A stretch of 64,000 nucleotides of DNA from Shewanella carassii (lineage in GTDB: Bacteria > Pseudomonadota > Gammaproteobacteria > Enterobacterales > Shewanellaceae), in assembly GCF_002777975.1 (NCBI RefSeq), contig NZ_NGVS01000007.1:216-64215 (forward strand), read 5' to 3'. Below are positions 9,966-20,189 of this stretch, piece by piece. The position numbers and the translations under genes were made by a program. The notes below the pieces were generated by a model, which was not told the origin of the DNA, ran no database searches, and saw nothing but the letters and a program-made list of their open reading frames with translations. Position 1 is the first letter of the stretch; each line of letters opens with the position of its first letter.

Positions 9966-12518
9966 TTAGAACTTATAAGTCACACCACCATAGATTTGAC
10001 GACCGATAGTGTCATAGACTTCAGGTACCGTCCCGGCATCACTACCATTGGATACAAATGAAGGTTCTTCATCAGTTAAGTTCTTAACACCCAGCGAGGC
10101 TGTCAAACCATCAGTAAAGTGATAAGTACCGACAATGTTGTGATACATGACCGCATCAGCCTTGGCAACCGCCGTAAACGGTTTATCATTCTGATCGTAA
10201 TCAGTGTAGATATCATCCATCTCGCCTATATAACGGTTGTAGTACATCAGGCTCCAATCTCCACGACTGGCTTGAATACTAAAGTTATTACGAACTTCTG
10301 CATAGCCGCCAAAGTTACCGTCTATGGTACCGTCATAAGCAACGCCGTCCTGTTCAAACTCCAGCAGATAGGTCAGGTCGTTGTTGATTTTCCAATCCAG
10401 CCCCAGACCTTCAAAGCTGTAAGCTAGGTTGAAATCGATACCACTGGTATTTTGGCTCCCCACGTTGGTTAGAGGGTTAATAAATTTGGACAGATCGCCA
10501 TCCTGAGTGATCTTGAAAGTGTCACAGGCAACTTGGTTTCCGGCATGACAGTCATTCAAGCCTTTCTGGGCATCCAGACGGGTAATAGCATTGGTTACCC
10601 GGAAACGCCAGTAGTCCAGGGTCAGAGACATACCGTCGATAAAGTTTGGTGAGTAAACCAGACCGGCGGTATATGACTCGGACTCTTCTGCCTTCAGGTT
10701 TTCATCCGAGATGTAGTTAACCAGGATCTGTGGATCTTGTTCATTACCCCATGGATCATCCAGGTAGTCATAAGACCCTGTGTTACCACCGTAGAGCTCG
10801 CTGACGTTTGGTGCCCGGAAACCGGTAGCCGCAACGGCGCGCAGCATTAAGTCATCGGTCGCTTCATAGGTCAGGCCTATCTTCCAGGTCGATGCCTTAC
10901 CGAAAGTGGAGTAATCATCGAAACGTAGCGCAAATTCACCTGTCAGTTTTTCGCTAAAAGGTACGCTAACCTCTTGATAGATAGAGATAACGTCGTAGTT
11001 ACCATCAGTTGGGTCTTGCTGGGCCGCTGTACCCTCACCGGCGACAATCACAGGATCCGGATTAAAGTAACCGCTGTCGTAACGGTATTCGGCACCGATA
11101 GCAAAGCTGACCGGACCCGCATCGAGATCAAACAGCTCACCGCTCAACACGCCGGCAACCAGATGCTGTTCATTACCACCATCGTTACGCTCGGTAAAAC
11201 CGATGTCGTTGATGATCTCCTGAGTCAGGGGGGCACCATTAAACCAGGCGCCTTGATTGTTGTAGAGGGAATCTTCCATCTTTTTGGCATTGATGGAATT
11301 CTCAACCCAGGTATCGGCTTTGTTCTTGCCATAGGTGTAAGAAAGATCCCAAGTCATGCCGGTATGAACATCCAGCGTGCCCTGCAGGGCAATCGAGGCG
11401 CGCAGCGTATCGACGTCTTGATTATAGATACGAGGCCCTACGTCATTGGTACGGCGACGGTAGTTAACACGGCCGGTCTTATCGGCCTTGATACCGGCAT
11501 CCAGCATAGATTGATCCAATGTGATGCACTTGGCAGGATTGATATCTGTTTGACCACAAACACCCAGCATGATATTGGCTGGTTGAGCCGCCATCTGCTG
11601 ATCGGACTTACGCTTGGTATACAGTATGTCACCTGTCAGTACCAGCTCATTACCCAACTCCTGGATCATGTTGGCAAATAGGCTATAGCGCTCGCTTGGC
11701 GTCTGGAACCAGCTATCCTGAGTGTAGTCATAACCAGTAGTACGCTTAACCCAGTTACCACTGGCGTCTTTGACCATACCGTCCAGTGAACCGTTAGGGA
11801 TAAAGGAGCTTGAGCCTGGCTCGGTCCAATCACGCTCCCCTTGAATAACACCACGACGGTCGGAGTAAGCGGCGCCGAAGGTGTAATTGCCGCCATTATC
11901 TGTGTTAAAACCGTACAACAGGCTCAATTCACCTGTTTCGCCGTCACCCTTATCGGTTCCGCTGCCATTGAAATCCAGTTGAAAACCTTCAAAATCTTTC
12001 TTGGTGATGATATTGACCACCCCGGCAATGGCATCAGAACCGTATACCGCCGAGGCACCATCCTTAAGGATCTCTACCCGGGCAATCATAGCCACTGGGA
12101 TTGAGTTCAAGTCCACTGCACTGTCTGCGCCCGAGCCTGAGTTCACCATACGGCGGCCATTGAGCAATACCAGAGTACGCTCTGCGCCCATACCACGCAG
12201 ATCGACCTGAGCCACACCATCCGCACCGTTATTTGTGGTTGAACCTACTGCCGCCCCGGCCATAGAGGTTTGAGCCTGCAGCAACTGATCGACAGAAGTG
12301 AAACCTTCCGCACGAATGGCATCGGCGCTGATCACTGTCACTGGAGAGGCGGTTTCCATATCCTGACGTTGGATACGTGAGCCCGTAACTTCGATACGTT
12401 CTACCTTGGCACCCTCTTCTGCGGCGTAAGCCATCTGGGACACAGATGCCGCTCCCGTAGAGACTGCGGCAAACAGAGCCAGTCTGACTGCCCCAGTCAG
12501 CTTATTAGTTCTTGTCAT
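9966..12518 (-). CDS. TonB-dependent outer-membrane receptor
   Basis: An outer-membrane gated channel of 850 residues. It has a signal peptide ending in AYA-AEEGAK, a TonB-box-like KVERIEVTGSRI, a plug domain (about residues 45-160, with LVLLNGRRM and DAIAGVVNIITKK), and a beta-barrel ending in the aromatic YGGVTYKF typical of barrel insertion. It belongs to the large CirA-like set common in Shewanella; the substrate cannot be inferred and no transport partners are adjacent. The frame opens at 12560, but the ATG at 12518 has AGGGAG upstream and begins the signal peptide, so I place the start there. A perfect CRP palindrome lies about 285 bases upstream. Confidence 0.92.
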   Translation of the reverse strand: MTRTNKLTGAVRLALFAAVSTGAASVSQMAYAAEEGAKVERIEVTGSRIQRQDMETASPVTVISADAIRAEGFTSVDQLLQAQTSMAGAAVGSTTNNGADGVAQVDLRGMGAERTLVLLNGRRMVNSGSGADSAVDLNSIPVAMIARVEILKDGASAVYGSDAIAGVVNIITKKDFEGFQLDFNGSGTDKGDGETGELSLLYGFNTDNGGNYTFGAAYSDRRGVIQGERDWTEPGSSSFIPNGSLDGMVKDASGNWVKRTTGYDYTQDSWFQTPSERYSLFANMIQELGNELVLTGDILYTKRKSDQQMAAQPANIMLGVCGQTDINPAKCITLDQSMLDAGIKADKTGRVNYRRRTNDVGPRIYNQDVDTLRASIALQGTLDVHTGMTWDLSYTYGKNKADTWVENSINAKKMEDSLYNNQGAWFNGAPLTQEIINDIGFTERNDGGNEQHLVAGVLSGELFDLDAGPVSFAIGAEYRYDSGYFNPDPVIVAGEGTAAQQDPTDGNYDVISIYQEVSVPFSEKLTGEFALRFDDYSTFGKASTWKIGLTYEATDDLMLRAVAATGFRAPNVSELYGGNTGSYDYLDDPWGNEQDPQILVNYISDENLKAEESESYTAGLVYSPNFIDGMSLTLDYWRFRVTNAITRLDAQKGLNDCHAGNQVACDTFKITQDGDLSKFINPLTNVGSQNTSGIDFNLAYSFEGLGLDWKINNDLTYLLEFEQDGVAYDGTIDGNFGGYAEVRNNFSIQASRGDWSLMYYNRYIGEMDDIYTDYDQNDKPFTAVAKADAVMYHNIVGTYHFTDGLTASLGVKNLTDEEPSFVSNGSDAGTVPEVYDTIGRQIYGGVTYKF

Positions 12519-13142
12519 TTTAAACTCCCTTACTTCATGGTTTGTTTTTATTTTGACCACGCTTATTAACGCAGCGTTACCAAGATACTGTCGCCTCGTT
12601 TCAATATCGTCAATAACAGGATTTTAATCTGACAAACAACATGGTGTTTATTTTATGTGTATTTTTTGTTTTCATTTATGACAAATAAAACCATTTGCAT
12701 TCAGCAGGAATAAATATGCAGCCAAACCAGGGGGAGTTGTTAAAAAATTAATTTAATTTACTGTTAATTTTGCATCCTAAATTTAACAACATACAACCCA
12801 ATAAATGTGACGCATCTCACAGTTACCGCACTTAAACCACAATGCTTCACAATAAATTTGTGGGGTTTCTCCACTCATTTTTCTGCCTTTAATCGCTTTT
12901 TGTAACGTTAATTACATCATCAATAAGCCTGATTAGTCATATTGATTAAGTAATAAAACGATACATTCAATACATTTGTTTCGACTTTGTTTTATTTGAG
13001 GAGGGGATAACACAAAGAGCGCGATACTATAGACAATAAAAAGTCACTGGCCATACACAGCCAATCATCTCGACTTGTTACAGTTAAAACAGAGAGAATG
13101 TGAAGATAATGACGCCAACCAAATTGGCATGGAAGACAAACC
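12519..13142. other. AT-rich intergenic region upstream of the TonB receptor
   Basis: A gene-free stretch of about 620 bases, clearly more AT-rich than its surroundings. It holds the CRP-like palindrome at 12803-12824 and several AT-rich blocks (for example 12740-12770) that could be -10 elements for leftward transcription. No frame in it has a convincing ribosome site or coding character. A long leader or a small RNA cannot be excluded. Confidence 0.6.
12803..12824. promoter_or_regulatory. Perfect CRP-type operator palindrome
   Basis: The core TGTGACGCATCTCACA (12806-12821) has both consensus half-sites, TGTGA and TCACA, with a 6-base spacer. The only gene it can plausibly serve is the leftward TonB receptor, whose start is about 285 bases away, which implies a long untranslated leader. 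Confidence 0.65.
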
Positions 13143-13171
13143 AAAAAAGGCCGGAATATATCCGGCCTTTT
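13143..13171 (-). terminator. Terminator after grxD
   Basis: An 11-bp stem (13145-13155 with 13161-13171, core AAGGCCGGA) is followed on the minus strand by a run of six T, 32 bases after the grxD stop. Confidence 0.88.
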
Positions 13172-13203
13172 CATTTACAACACTTAAAATACTGAGACTA
13201 ATC

Positions 13204-13539
13204 TCAAGCTTCATCCTGCTTGTACTTAGCAGCGGTTTCCTTGATCAAGGTTTGCAACTCACCTTTTTGGTACATTTCGGTCAGGATATCACAACCGCCG
13301 ATCAGCTCACCTTCGACCCACAACTGAGGGAAAGTCGGCCAATTGGCATACTTAGGCAATTCTGCGCGGATATCCGGGTGCTGCAGAATATCAACAAATG
13401 CGAACTGCTCACCGATATTGATCATGATCTGAGCCACCTGAGAGGAAAAACCACAGCTGGGCAATTTGGGCGAACCTTTCATGTAAAGGATGATGGGGTT
13501 TTCAGCAATTTGCTGCTTAATTTTTTCAACAGTTTCCAT
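13204..13539 (-). CDS. grxD: Monothiol glutaredoxin Grx4
   Basis: A 111-residue glutaredoxin of the CGFS class that carries and delivers 2Fe-2S clusters together with glutathione and BolA-type partners. The active-site CGFS is at residues 29-32, preceded by KGSPKLPS. The cis-proline block WPTFPQLWV and the GGCD motif for glutathione binding follow. Length matches the E. coli protein (115). It is transcribed alone and divergently from sodB. Confidence 0.97.
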   Translation of the reverse strand: METVEKIKQQIAENPIILYMKGSPKLPSCGFSSQVAQIMINIGEQFAFVDILQHPDIRAELPKYANWPTFPQLWVEGELIGGCDILTEMYQKGELQTLIKETAAKYKQDEA

Positions 13540-13677
13540 TTACGTTCCTGAGTACGACACTATTATTGATACGCCATTGTACGCGAGAGCAGCACAGAAC
13601 AAAATCCCACTATTTGTAAGGGTATTAGTCATTTGATTTTTCAATGATGTCAATCTGCTCAATCATTCAAACAATGA

Positions 13678-13705
13678 TTCACTTCACAAATTTTATCGGT
13701 ACAAT
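13678..13705 (+). promoter_or_regulatory. Candidate sodB promoter
   Basis: TTCACT (13678-13683) and TACAAT (13700-13705) are separated by 16 bases and lie 54 bases before the sodB ATG. The match is moderate; no clear Fur box was seen. Confidence 0.35.
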
Positions 13706-13759
13706 AGATGGCAGTGAGCAAGTCTGAAAATGATAAACCAAGTCCATGGAGAGATACTA

Positions 13760-14344
13760 ATGGCTTTCGAATTACCAGCATTACCATACGCCAAGAACGC
13801 ACTGGAACCCCACATTTCTCAGGAAACCATCGAATACCACTACGGTAAGCACCACAATACTTATGTGGTTAAGCTGAACGGTCTGATCGAAGGCACTGAA
13901 TTCGCAGACAAATCTTTGGAAGAGATTGTAAAATCCTCCACCGGTGGTATTTTCAACAACGCGGCTCAAGTTTGGAACCACACTTTTTACTGGAACTGTC
14001 TTGCCCCCAACGGTGGTGGCGAAGCCACAGGCGCTGTAGCCAAAGCTATCGATGCCGCTTTCGGTTCTTTTGAAGCCTTCAAGGCTCAGTTCACTGAGTC
14101 TGCAGTCAACAACTTCGGTAGTGGCTGGACTTGGCTGGTCAAAAAGGCTGATGGCACTGTGGCTATCGTTAACACCAGCAATGCAGCCACGCCACTGACA
14201 GATGCTTCAGTGACCCCTCTGCTGACCGTTGATGTTTGGGAGCACGCTTACTACATCGACTACCGTAACGTACGCCCTGACTACATGGCGCACTTCTGGC
14301 AGTTGCTTAACTGGGATTTTGTAAACCAGAACTTCGCCGGTTAA
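13760..14344 (+). CDS. sodB: Iron superoxide dismutase
   Basis: Dismutates superoxide in the cytoplasm. It has 194 residues (E. coli SodB 193). The metal ligands are His27, His74 (VWNHTFYW), Asp158 and His162 (DVWEHAYY). The AAQVWNHTFYWNC block and FGSGWTWL are typical of the iron form. The frame is open from 13730, but the ATG at 13760 has GGAGAGA upstream and gives the family N-terminus MAFELPALPY. It is a single-gene unit with its own terminator. Confidence 0.97.
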   Translation: MAFELPALPYAKNALEPHISQETIEYHYGKHHNTYVVKLNGLIEGTEFADKSLEEIVKSSTGGIFNNAAQVWNHTFYWNCLAPNGGGEATGAVAKAIDAAFGSFEAFKAQFTESAVNNFGSGWTWLVKKADGTVAIVNTSNAATPLTDASVTPLLTVDVWEHAYYIDYRNVRPDYMAHFWQLLNWDFVNQNFAG

Positions 14345-14367
14345 TCGTTCTTAAAGACGATGACCCC

Positions 14368-14392
14368 AAAGGAGCCATATGGCTCCTTTTTT
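14368..14392 (+). terminator. sodB terminator
   Basis: The stem AAAGGAGCC / GGCTCCTTT with an ATAT loop is followed by T residues, 23 bases after the stop. Confidence 0.9.
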
Positions 14393-14610
14393 ATGCCTTA
14401 TCAACGCTTGCTCAGCCCGTGTACTCCCGTTCGGCAATCACTCTTTTCTTCCTTCCCTCACAAATGCAATTGTTGCTTTTGCAATGATTTGCCTTTGTTT
14501 TTATTTGCATTTTTTGACATGAAGCAAAAATTTGTGACTAAGATTAGTGGTAGGTGACTGCCAAAGACAGTTCCCTTCCCAGACATATTTGGCGTTTCAG
14601 GGGGTTTAAT

Positions 14611-16545
14611 ATGGGCATATTTGAGCACTACCAACAGCGCTATGAGAAGAAACTCGATGAAGAATACACATTACAGGAGTTTCTCGAGATCTGTAAGCAA
14701 GATCGCAGCGCCTACGCTTCGGCAGCAGAAAGGTTGCTAATCGCCATCGGCGAGCCGGAAGTGATCGACACTTCCAAGAATCAGGTTCTGAGCCGGATAT
14801 TTTCCAACCGCTTAATCTCTCGCTATCCCGCGTTTAAAGACTTCTACGGCATGGAAGATGCCATAGAGCAGATAGTTTCCTACCTTAAACACTCGGCCCA
14901 GGGGCTGGAAGAATCCAAGCAAATCCTCTATCTGCTGGGACCTGTCGGTGGCGGTAAATCTTCGCTGGCAGAGAAGCTCAAAGCTTTGATGCAGCAAGTC
15001 CCTATCTATATTCTCAGCGCCGATGGAGTCAGAAGTCCGGTCAACGATCACCCCTTCTGCCTGTTTGACGCCGAGGAAGATGGCAAGTTGCTGCAGGAAG
15101 AATACCAGATCCCGACCCGTTACCTGCGCAGCATAATGTCGCCCTGGGCGGTCAAGCGCTTGCATGATTTTGGCGGCGATATCTCCCGCTTCCGGGTCGT
15201 TAAGGTATTCCCTTCGGTGCTGGATCAAATTGCCATCGCCAAGACTGAACCCGGTGATGACAACAACCAGGATATCTCTTCTCTGGTGGGCAAAGTCGAC
15301 ATTCGCCAACTGGAGCACTTTGCCCAGAATGATGCCGATGCTTACTCCTATTCCGGAGCATTGTGCCGTGCCAACCAAGGTTTGATGGAGTTTGTGGAGA
15401 TGTTCAAGGCGCCGATCAAGGTGCTGCACCCTCTGCTGACAGCCACCCAGGAAGGCAACTATAACGGTACCGAAGGCTTATCGGCCCTGCCCTTTAACGG
15501 CATTATTCTGGCTCACTCAAACGAGTCTGAATGGAGCAGCTTTAAAAATAATAAAAACAATGAAGCCTTCCTCGACCGAGTTTATATCGTTAAGGTGCCC
15601 TACTGCCTGCGGGTGTCGGAAGAGATGCAGATTTACCGCAAGCTTATCGCCAATTCAGAGTTGACCAAGGCGCCCTGTGCCCCAGGCACACTGGAGACCT
15701 TGGCTCAATTCAGCGTGCTATCGAGGATCAAGACCCCGGAGAACTCCTCCGTTTACTCCAAGATGCGGGTCTATGACGGTGAAAGCCTCAAGGATACCGA
15801 TCCCAAGGCCAAGTCTTACCAGGAGTATCGTGACTATGCCGGAGTCGATGAAGGGATGCACGGACTGTCGACCCGCTTCGCGTTCAAGATCCTCTCCAAG
15901 GTCTTTAACTTCGACCACTCTGAAATTGCCGCCAACCCAGTGCACCTCTTCTATGTGCTGGAGCGGCAGATAGAGCAAGAGCAGTTCCCTTCCGATACCG
16001 CAGAAAGGTATATGGAGTTTCTGAAGGGCTATCTGATCCCTAAATATGTTGAGTTTATCGGTAAGGAGATCCAGACCGCTTATCTGGAATCTTACTCGGA
16101 ATATGGTCAGAACATCTTCGACCGCTATGTCACCTATGCCGACTTCTGGATCCAGGATCAGGAATACAGAGACCCGGAAACCGGCCAACTGTTTGACCGG
16201 GCCGCACTCAACGCCGAATTGGAGAAAATTGAAAAGCCGGCCGGGATAAGTAATCCCAAAGACTTCCGCAATGAGATAGTCAACTTTGTGCTCAGGGCTA
16301 GGGCCAATAACGATGGCAACAACCCGCAATGGACCAGCTATGAGAAACTCAGAACCGTGATCGAGAAGAAGATGTTCTCAAATACGGAAGATCTCCTGCC
16401 GGTCATTTCTTTCAACGCCAAGACCTCCACAGACGATCAGCGCAAACATGATGATTTTGTCAATCGTATGATGGAGAAAGGCTACACCAAGAAACAGGTG
16501 CGCCTGTTGTCCGAGTGGTACTTACGGGTACGTAAGTCCTCATAG
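14611..16545 (+). CDS. yeaG: PrkA-family serine protein kinase YeaG
   Basis: A 644-residue protein, the same length as E. coli YeaG. It has an N-terminal AAA+-like PrkA domain with Walker A GPVGGGKS at 110-117 and a C-terminal kinase-like PrkA domain. The family is linked to stationary-phase and nitrogen-starvation responses, and forms a conserved set with YeaH and SpoVR/YcgB, as here. The frame opens at 14554; I chose the ATG at 14611 because CAGGGGG precedes it and MGIFEHYQQRYE is the family N-terminus. I looked for a sigma-54 site in the 266 bases upstream and found none with correct spacing. Confidence 0.93.
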   Translation: MGIFEHYQQRYEKKLDEEYTLQEFLEICKQDRSAYASAAERLLIAIGEPEVIDTSKNQVLSRIFSNRLISRYPAFKDFYGMEDAIEQIVSYLKHSAQGLEESKQILYLLGPVGGGKSSLAEKLKALMQQVPIYILSADGVRSPVNDHPFCLFDAEEDGKLLQEEYQIPTRYLRSIMSPWAVKRLHDFGGDISRFRVVKVFPSVLDQIAIAKTEPGDDNNQDISSLVGKVDIRQLEHFAQNDADAYSYSGALCRANQGLMEFVEMFKAPIKVLHPLLTATQEGNYNGTEGLSALPFNGIILAHSNESEWSSFKNNKNNEAFLDRVYIVKVPYCLRVSEEMQIYRKLIANSELTKAPCAPGTLETLAQFSVLSRIKTPENSSVYSKMRVYDGESLKDTDPKAKSYQEYRDYAGVDEGMHGLSTRFAFKILSKVFNFDHSEIAANPVHLFYVLERQIEQEQFPSDTAERYMEFLKGYLIPKYVEFIGKEIQTAYLESYSEYGQNIFDRYVTYADFWIQDQEYRDPETGQLFDRAALNAELEKIEKPAGISNPKDFRNEIVNFVLRARANNDGNNPQWTSYEKLRTVIEKKMFSNTEDLLPVISFNAKTSTDDQRKHDDFVNRMMEKGYTKKQVRLLSEWYLRVRKSS

Positions 16546-16596
16546 CTGTGCCCTTTCGGGGCTCTCGGGCCCCGGTATTTGCTTTGGGAGGTGCGT

Positions 16597-17865
16597 ATGG
16601 CGAACTTTATCGACAGGCGGTTGAATGCCAAAGGAAAGAGCACGGTTAACCGTCAGCGGTTTATTAACCGCTATAAACAACAAATTAAAAAAGCGGTCAG
16701 TGATGCCGTCACTCACCGTAGCGTCACAGATGTCGACAAGGGAGAAAAAATCAGTATCCCCACCAAGGACATCAGCGAACCCATATTCCATCAAGGTCGC
16801 GGTGGCGTCCGTGAGCGAGTGCATCCGGGCAACGACCAATTTACCCGAGGCGACAAGATAGACAGGCCTCAGGGCGGCGGTGGTGGTGGCAGCGGCAAGG
16901 GCGATGCCTCGGACTCAGGCGAGGGTCAGGATGACTTTGTATTTCAAATCTCCAAAGATGAGTACCTCGAGCTCTTGTTTGAAGATCTTGAGTTGCCCAA
17001 CCTGCAAAAAAACCGCCTGAACAAACTGGTGGAATATCAAACTTACCGAGCCGGTTATACCAATGATGGTGTGCCCTCAAATATCAATATCGTCCGCTCT
17101 TTGAGATCGTCTCTGGCGCGGCGCACCGCTATGTCCGCAGACAAGAAACGGCGACTGCATGAACTGGAAAACGAACTGGCAGAGCTGGAAAACACCCCGG
17201 GAGCCAGTGCCGAGCGGATATTGCAGCTCAAAGAGGAGATTGAAGAGCTTAAACAGCGCATCGCCAAAGTGCCCTTTATTGACACTTTCGATCTGCGCTA
17301 CAACAACTTTGCCAAACGGGAAGTGCCCACCAGTCAGGCGGTGATGTTCTGTCTTATGGATGTTTCCGGCTCCATGGATCAGGCCACCAAGGATATGGCT
17401 AAACGCTTCTATATATTGCTGTACCTGTTTCTGACCCGCACTTACAAGAATCTTGAGGTCGTCTATATCCGTCATCATACCCAGGCCAAAGAAGTGGATG
17501 AACACGAGTTCTTCTACTCCCAGGAGACGGGCGGCACCATAGTCTCCAGTGCACTGAAACTGATGCACGAAATTCAACAAGAACGCTATCCGGCCAATGA
17601 ATGGAATATCTATGCCGCCCAGGCATCCGATGGCGACAACTGGGCCGATGACTCGCCCACCTGTTATCAGATCCTCGAAACACAACTGCTACCCGTAGTA
17701 CGCTATTTCAGTTACATAGAAATCACCAACAGGGCGCACCAGACGCTCTGGCGTGAATATGAAACCCTGCAAAAACAATTCGACAATATGGCGGTACAAC
17801 ATATTCGTCAGGCAGAGGATATCTATCCCGTCTTCCGCGAGTTGTTCAAGAAGCAGGCGGTTTAA
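16597..17865 (+). CDS. yeaH: YeaH/DUF444 von Willebrand-like protein
   Basis: A 422-residue UPF0229/DUF444 protein, partner of the YeaG kinase. It has a basic N-terminus ([12 protein letters not shown]), a Gly-rich flexible linker near residue 90-105, a coiled-coil stretch around 190-220 (repeated Glu-Leu), and a C-terminal VWA-like domain with a MIDAS motif DVSGSM at 255-260. The start at ATG 16597 has GGGAGG seven bases upstream; an in-frame earlier ATG at 16579 lacks one. It lies 51 bases after yeaG and 12 before the SpoVR gene. Confidence 0.93.
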   Translation: MANFIDRRLNAKGKSTVNRQRFINRYKQQIKKAVSDAVTHRSVTDVDKGEKISIPTKDISEPIFHQGRGGVRERVHPGNDQFTRGDKIDRPQGGGGGGSGKGDASDSGEGQDDFVFQISKDEYLELLFEDLELPNLQKNRLNKLVEYQTYRAGYTNDGVPSNINIVRSLRSSLARRTAMSADKKRRLHELENELAELENTPGASAERILQLKEEIEELKQRIAKVPFIDTFDLRYNNFAKREVPTSQAVMFCLMDVSGSMDQATKDMAKRFYILLYLFLTRTYKNLEVVYIRHHTQAKEVDEHEFFYSQETGGTIVSSALKLMHEIQQERYPANEWNIYAAQASDGDNWADDSPTCYQILETQLLPVVRYFSYIEITNRAHQTLWREYETLQKQFDNMAVQHIRQAEDIYPVFRELFKKQAV

Positions 17866-17877
17866 GGGGAAGCGATT

Positions 17878-19398
17878 ATGAACAAAAAGAAAACACGCCA
17901 GCCACTGAGCGACGGGCCAGAATGGACTTTTGAGCTGCTGGAAACCTATGAAAAGGAAATCGCCCGGGTCGCGGAGCATTATCGTCTGGGGACCTATCCC
18001 AATCAGATAGAGGTGATCACCGCCGAGCAGATGATGGACGCCTACGCCAGCATTGGGATGCCCATAGGGTACACTCACTGGTCCTTCGGTAAGCGTTTTA
18101 TCGAGACCGAGCAGGGTTATAAGCGCGGCCAGATGGGGCTGGCCTATGAAATAGTCATCAACTCTAACCCCTGTATCGCCTATCTGATGGAAGAAAACAC
18201 CCTCACCATGCAGGCCTTGGTGATAGCTCACGCCTGCTTTGGCCACAACAGTTTCTTCAAAAACAACTACCTGTTCCGCACCTGGACAGATGCCGGCTCC
18301 ATCATTGATTATCTTGTCTTTGCCAAGCAATACATCAGTGAATGCGAGCGTAAATATGGCATAGATGAGGTGGAAAACCTGTTGGACTCCTGCCACGCCT
18401 TGATGAATTATGGCGTTGACCGCTACAAGCGCCCAACAGAAATCTCGTTTCGTGAAGAGCAGGCGCGCCAGAAAGAGCGCGAGGCCTATCTGCAAACCCA
18501 AGTCAACGATCTCTGGCGCACCATCCCCTCGCACCAAACCAAAGAGGAAGCCAAACAGCAAAAACGTTTTCCGTCAGAGCCACAGGAAAACATTCTCTAC
18601 TTTATCGAGAAGCACGCTCCGCTGCTGGAGCCCTGGCAACGGGAGCTGGTGCGTATCGTACGCAAGATGGGGCAGTATTTTTACCCGCAACGCCAAACCC
18701 AGGTAATGAACGAGGGCTGGGCCACCTTCTGGCATTACACCCTGCTCAATCATCTCTATGACGAAGGCTTGGTCACCGACAGATTTATGTTAGAGTTTTT
18801 ACAGAGTCACACCAATGTGGTGGCTCAACCCGCCTACAACAGCCCTTATTACAACGGCATAAACCCCTATGCCCTGGGGTTCAATATGTTTTGCGACATT
18901 CGCCGCATCTGCGAACAGCCAACTGAAGAAGATAGATATTGGTTCCCGGATATCGCCGGCAGCGATTGGCTGAAAACGCTGCATTTTGCCATGGAAAACT
19001 TCAAGGATGAGAGCTTCATCAGCCAGTATCTTTCCCCCACCATGATCCGCAAGTTCAAGCTGTTTGGCGTACTCGATGATGAAAGCAAAAACTATCTGTC
19101 GGTATCGGCCATTCATGATGAACAGGGATACCGCGATATCAGACAAATTTTGTCTTCGCAATACAACCTGTCCAATAATGAACCCAATATCCAAGTGCAC
19201 AATGTCATGGTCAATGGCGATCGCTCGCTGACACTGAGGTATATACCCAGTAATGGTATTCCTCTGGCGGGCAGTTGTCAGGAAGTGCTGAAACACCTGC
19301 ATCGGCTGTGGGGTTTTGACGTGACTCTGGAGCAAAAAGAGGACAATGGCGAAATAAAGGTGTTGGCCTCCTGCCCTGAAAAAAGTGAATTTAGTTAG
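17878..19398 (+). CDS. ycgB: SpoVR family protein YcgB
   Basis: A 506-residue SpoVR-family protein (E. coli YcgB 510). Conserved blocks are GMPIGYTHWSFGKRF near residue 60 and a His/Asn cluster AHACFGHNSFFKNNY near 120, followed by the NEGWATFWHYT block near 280, which looks like part of a metal or catalytic centre. In Bacillus SpoVR affects spore cortex; in proteobacteria the role is unsettled. It is the third gene of the yeaG-yeaH-ycgB operon and ends at a strong terminator. Confidence 0.93.
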   Translation: MNKKKTRQPLSDGPEWTFELLETYEKEIARVAEHYRLGTYPNQIEVITAEQMMDAYASIGMPIGYTHWSFGKRFIETEQGYKRGQMGLAYEIVINSNPCIAYLMEENTLTMQALVIAHACFGHNSFFKNNYLFRTWTDAGSIIDYLVFAKQYISECERKYGIDEVENLLDSCHALMNYGVDRYKRPTEISFREEQARQKEREAYLQTQVNDLWRTIPSHQTKEEAKQQKRFPSEPQENILYFIEKHAPLLEPWQRELVRIVRKMGQYFYPQRQTQVMNEGWATFWHYTLLNHLYDEGLVTDRFMLEFLQSHTNVVAQPAYNSPYYNGINPYALGFNMFCDIRRICEQPTEEDRYWFPDIAGSDWLKTLHFAMENFKDESFISQYLSPTMIRKFKLFGVLDDESKNYLSVSAIHDEQGYRDIRQILSSQYNLSNNEPNIQVHNVMVNGDRSLTLRYIPSNGIPLAGSCQEVLKHLHRLWGFDVTLEQKEDNGEIKVLASCPEKSEFS

Positions 19399-19415
19399 AT
19401 AATGTCACCCGCAAG

Positions 19416-19442
19416 AAAAAGACCGCCTTCGGCGGTCTTTTT
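19416..19442. terminator. Bidirectional terminator between ycgB and fadR
   Basis: The stem AAAAAGACCGCC / GGCGGTCTTTTT around TTC has T-runs on both strands, between convergent genes. Confidence 0.92.
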
Positions 19443-19469
19443 ACTGTATACCAATGAGCTTAAAACTGA

Positions 19470-20189
19470 CTATTGATTATCCTGAGCCATCTCTAGCGGC
19501 ATGGCATCACGCAACTTCTGCCACATAATACCGCTGTCGATACCATAAGTGCGCATTAAGGCCGGCACTTGAGTGTAGTTTTTGTCTTTGGCCAGCATTT
19601 CAAGCTTCTGATAGAAAGACAGCGCCAAGGCTCTCGCCTCCGGGCTACTGAAATAGTAGCGCCCGACTCTGGCATACAGTCCCTTGAAACCATTGAGGAT
19701 CAGCACGTACAGCGGGTTGCCGGATGAAAACGCCAGAGTATGATGTAATTGGTAATCAAACTCGGCATAGGCCTCGGCATCATCTTCCAATTCGTGAATT
19801 TTTGACAACACTTCCACTGCCGTATCGGGATTATGACGCAACGCCCCACGAAAATAGATCGCACTGACATTGGTTCTAGCCGACAAGAGTTGGTCAACCA
19901 GTACCGGGAAACCTTCAGGATTGAGATCGGCAATGGTCTCCAAAATATTGAGACCAGAGGTTTCCCAGAAATTATTCACCCGGGTGGGTTTACCGTGTTG
20001 AATCGTCAACCAACCGTCACGGGCCAAACGCTGCAACACTTCTCTCAGTGTTGTACGGGTCACACCTATCAGCTCTGATAGTTCCCGCTCTGCCGGAAGT
20101 ATGGAGCCGGGGGGAAACTTATTTTCCCAAATTGAACGCACGATATATTTCTCTGCAAAGCTTGCAGGTCCTTTGGCATTGATTATCAT
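19470..20189 (-). CDS. fadR: Fatty-acid metabolism regulator FadR
   Basis: A GntR-family acyl-CoA-responsive transcription factor that represses fatty-acid breakdown and activates unsaturated fatty-acid synthesis. The 239 residues begin with a winged-helix DNA-binding domain nearly identical to that of E. coli ([30 protein letters not shown], about residues 30-60, then [21 protein letters not shown]), followed by a helical acyl-CoA-binding domain. The frame opens at 20294, but the family N-terminus starts at ATG 20189. The C-terminal domain diverges more, as expected. It is divergent from nhaB, the same arrangement as in E. coli. fadD lies at 27.8 kb. Confidence 0.96.
   Translation of the reverse strand: MIINAKGPASFAEKYIVRSIWENKFPPGSILPAERELSELIGVTRTTLREVLQRLARDGWLTIQHGKPTRVNNFWETSGLNILETIADLNPEGFPVLVDQLLSARTNVSAIYFRGALRHNPDTAVEVLSKIHELEDDAEAYAEFDYQLHHTLAFSSGNPLYVLILNGFKGLYARVGRYYFSSPEARALALSFYQKLEMLAKDKNYTQVPALMRTYGIDSGIMWQKLRDAMPLEMAQDNQ

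Noticed and set aside
12992..13174. A 60-residue leftward frame next to grxD
   Set aside because: It runs through the grxD terminator, has no ribosome site and no recognisable features.
14547..14565. Possible sigma-54 promoter before yeaG (TGG...TGCC)
   Set aside because: The GG and GC doublets are 9 rather than 10 bases apart and the consensus match is poor.
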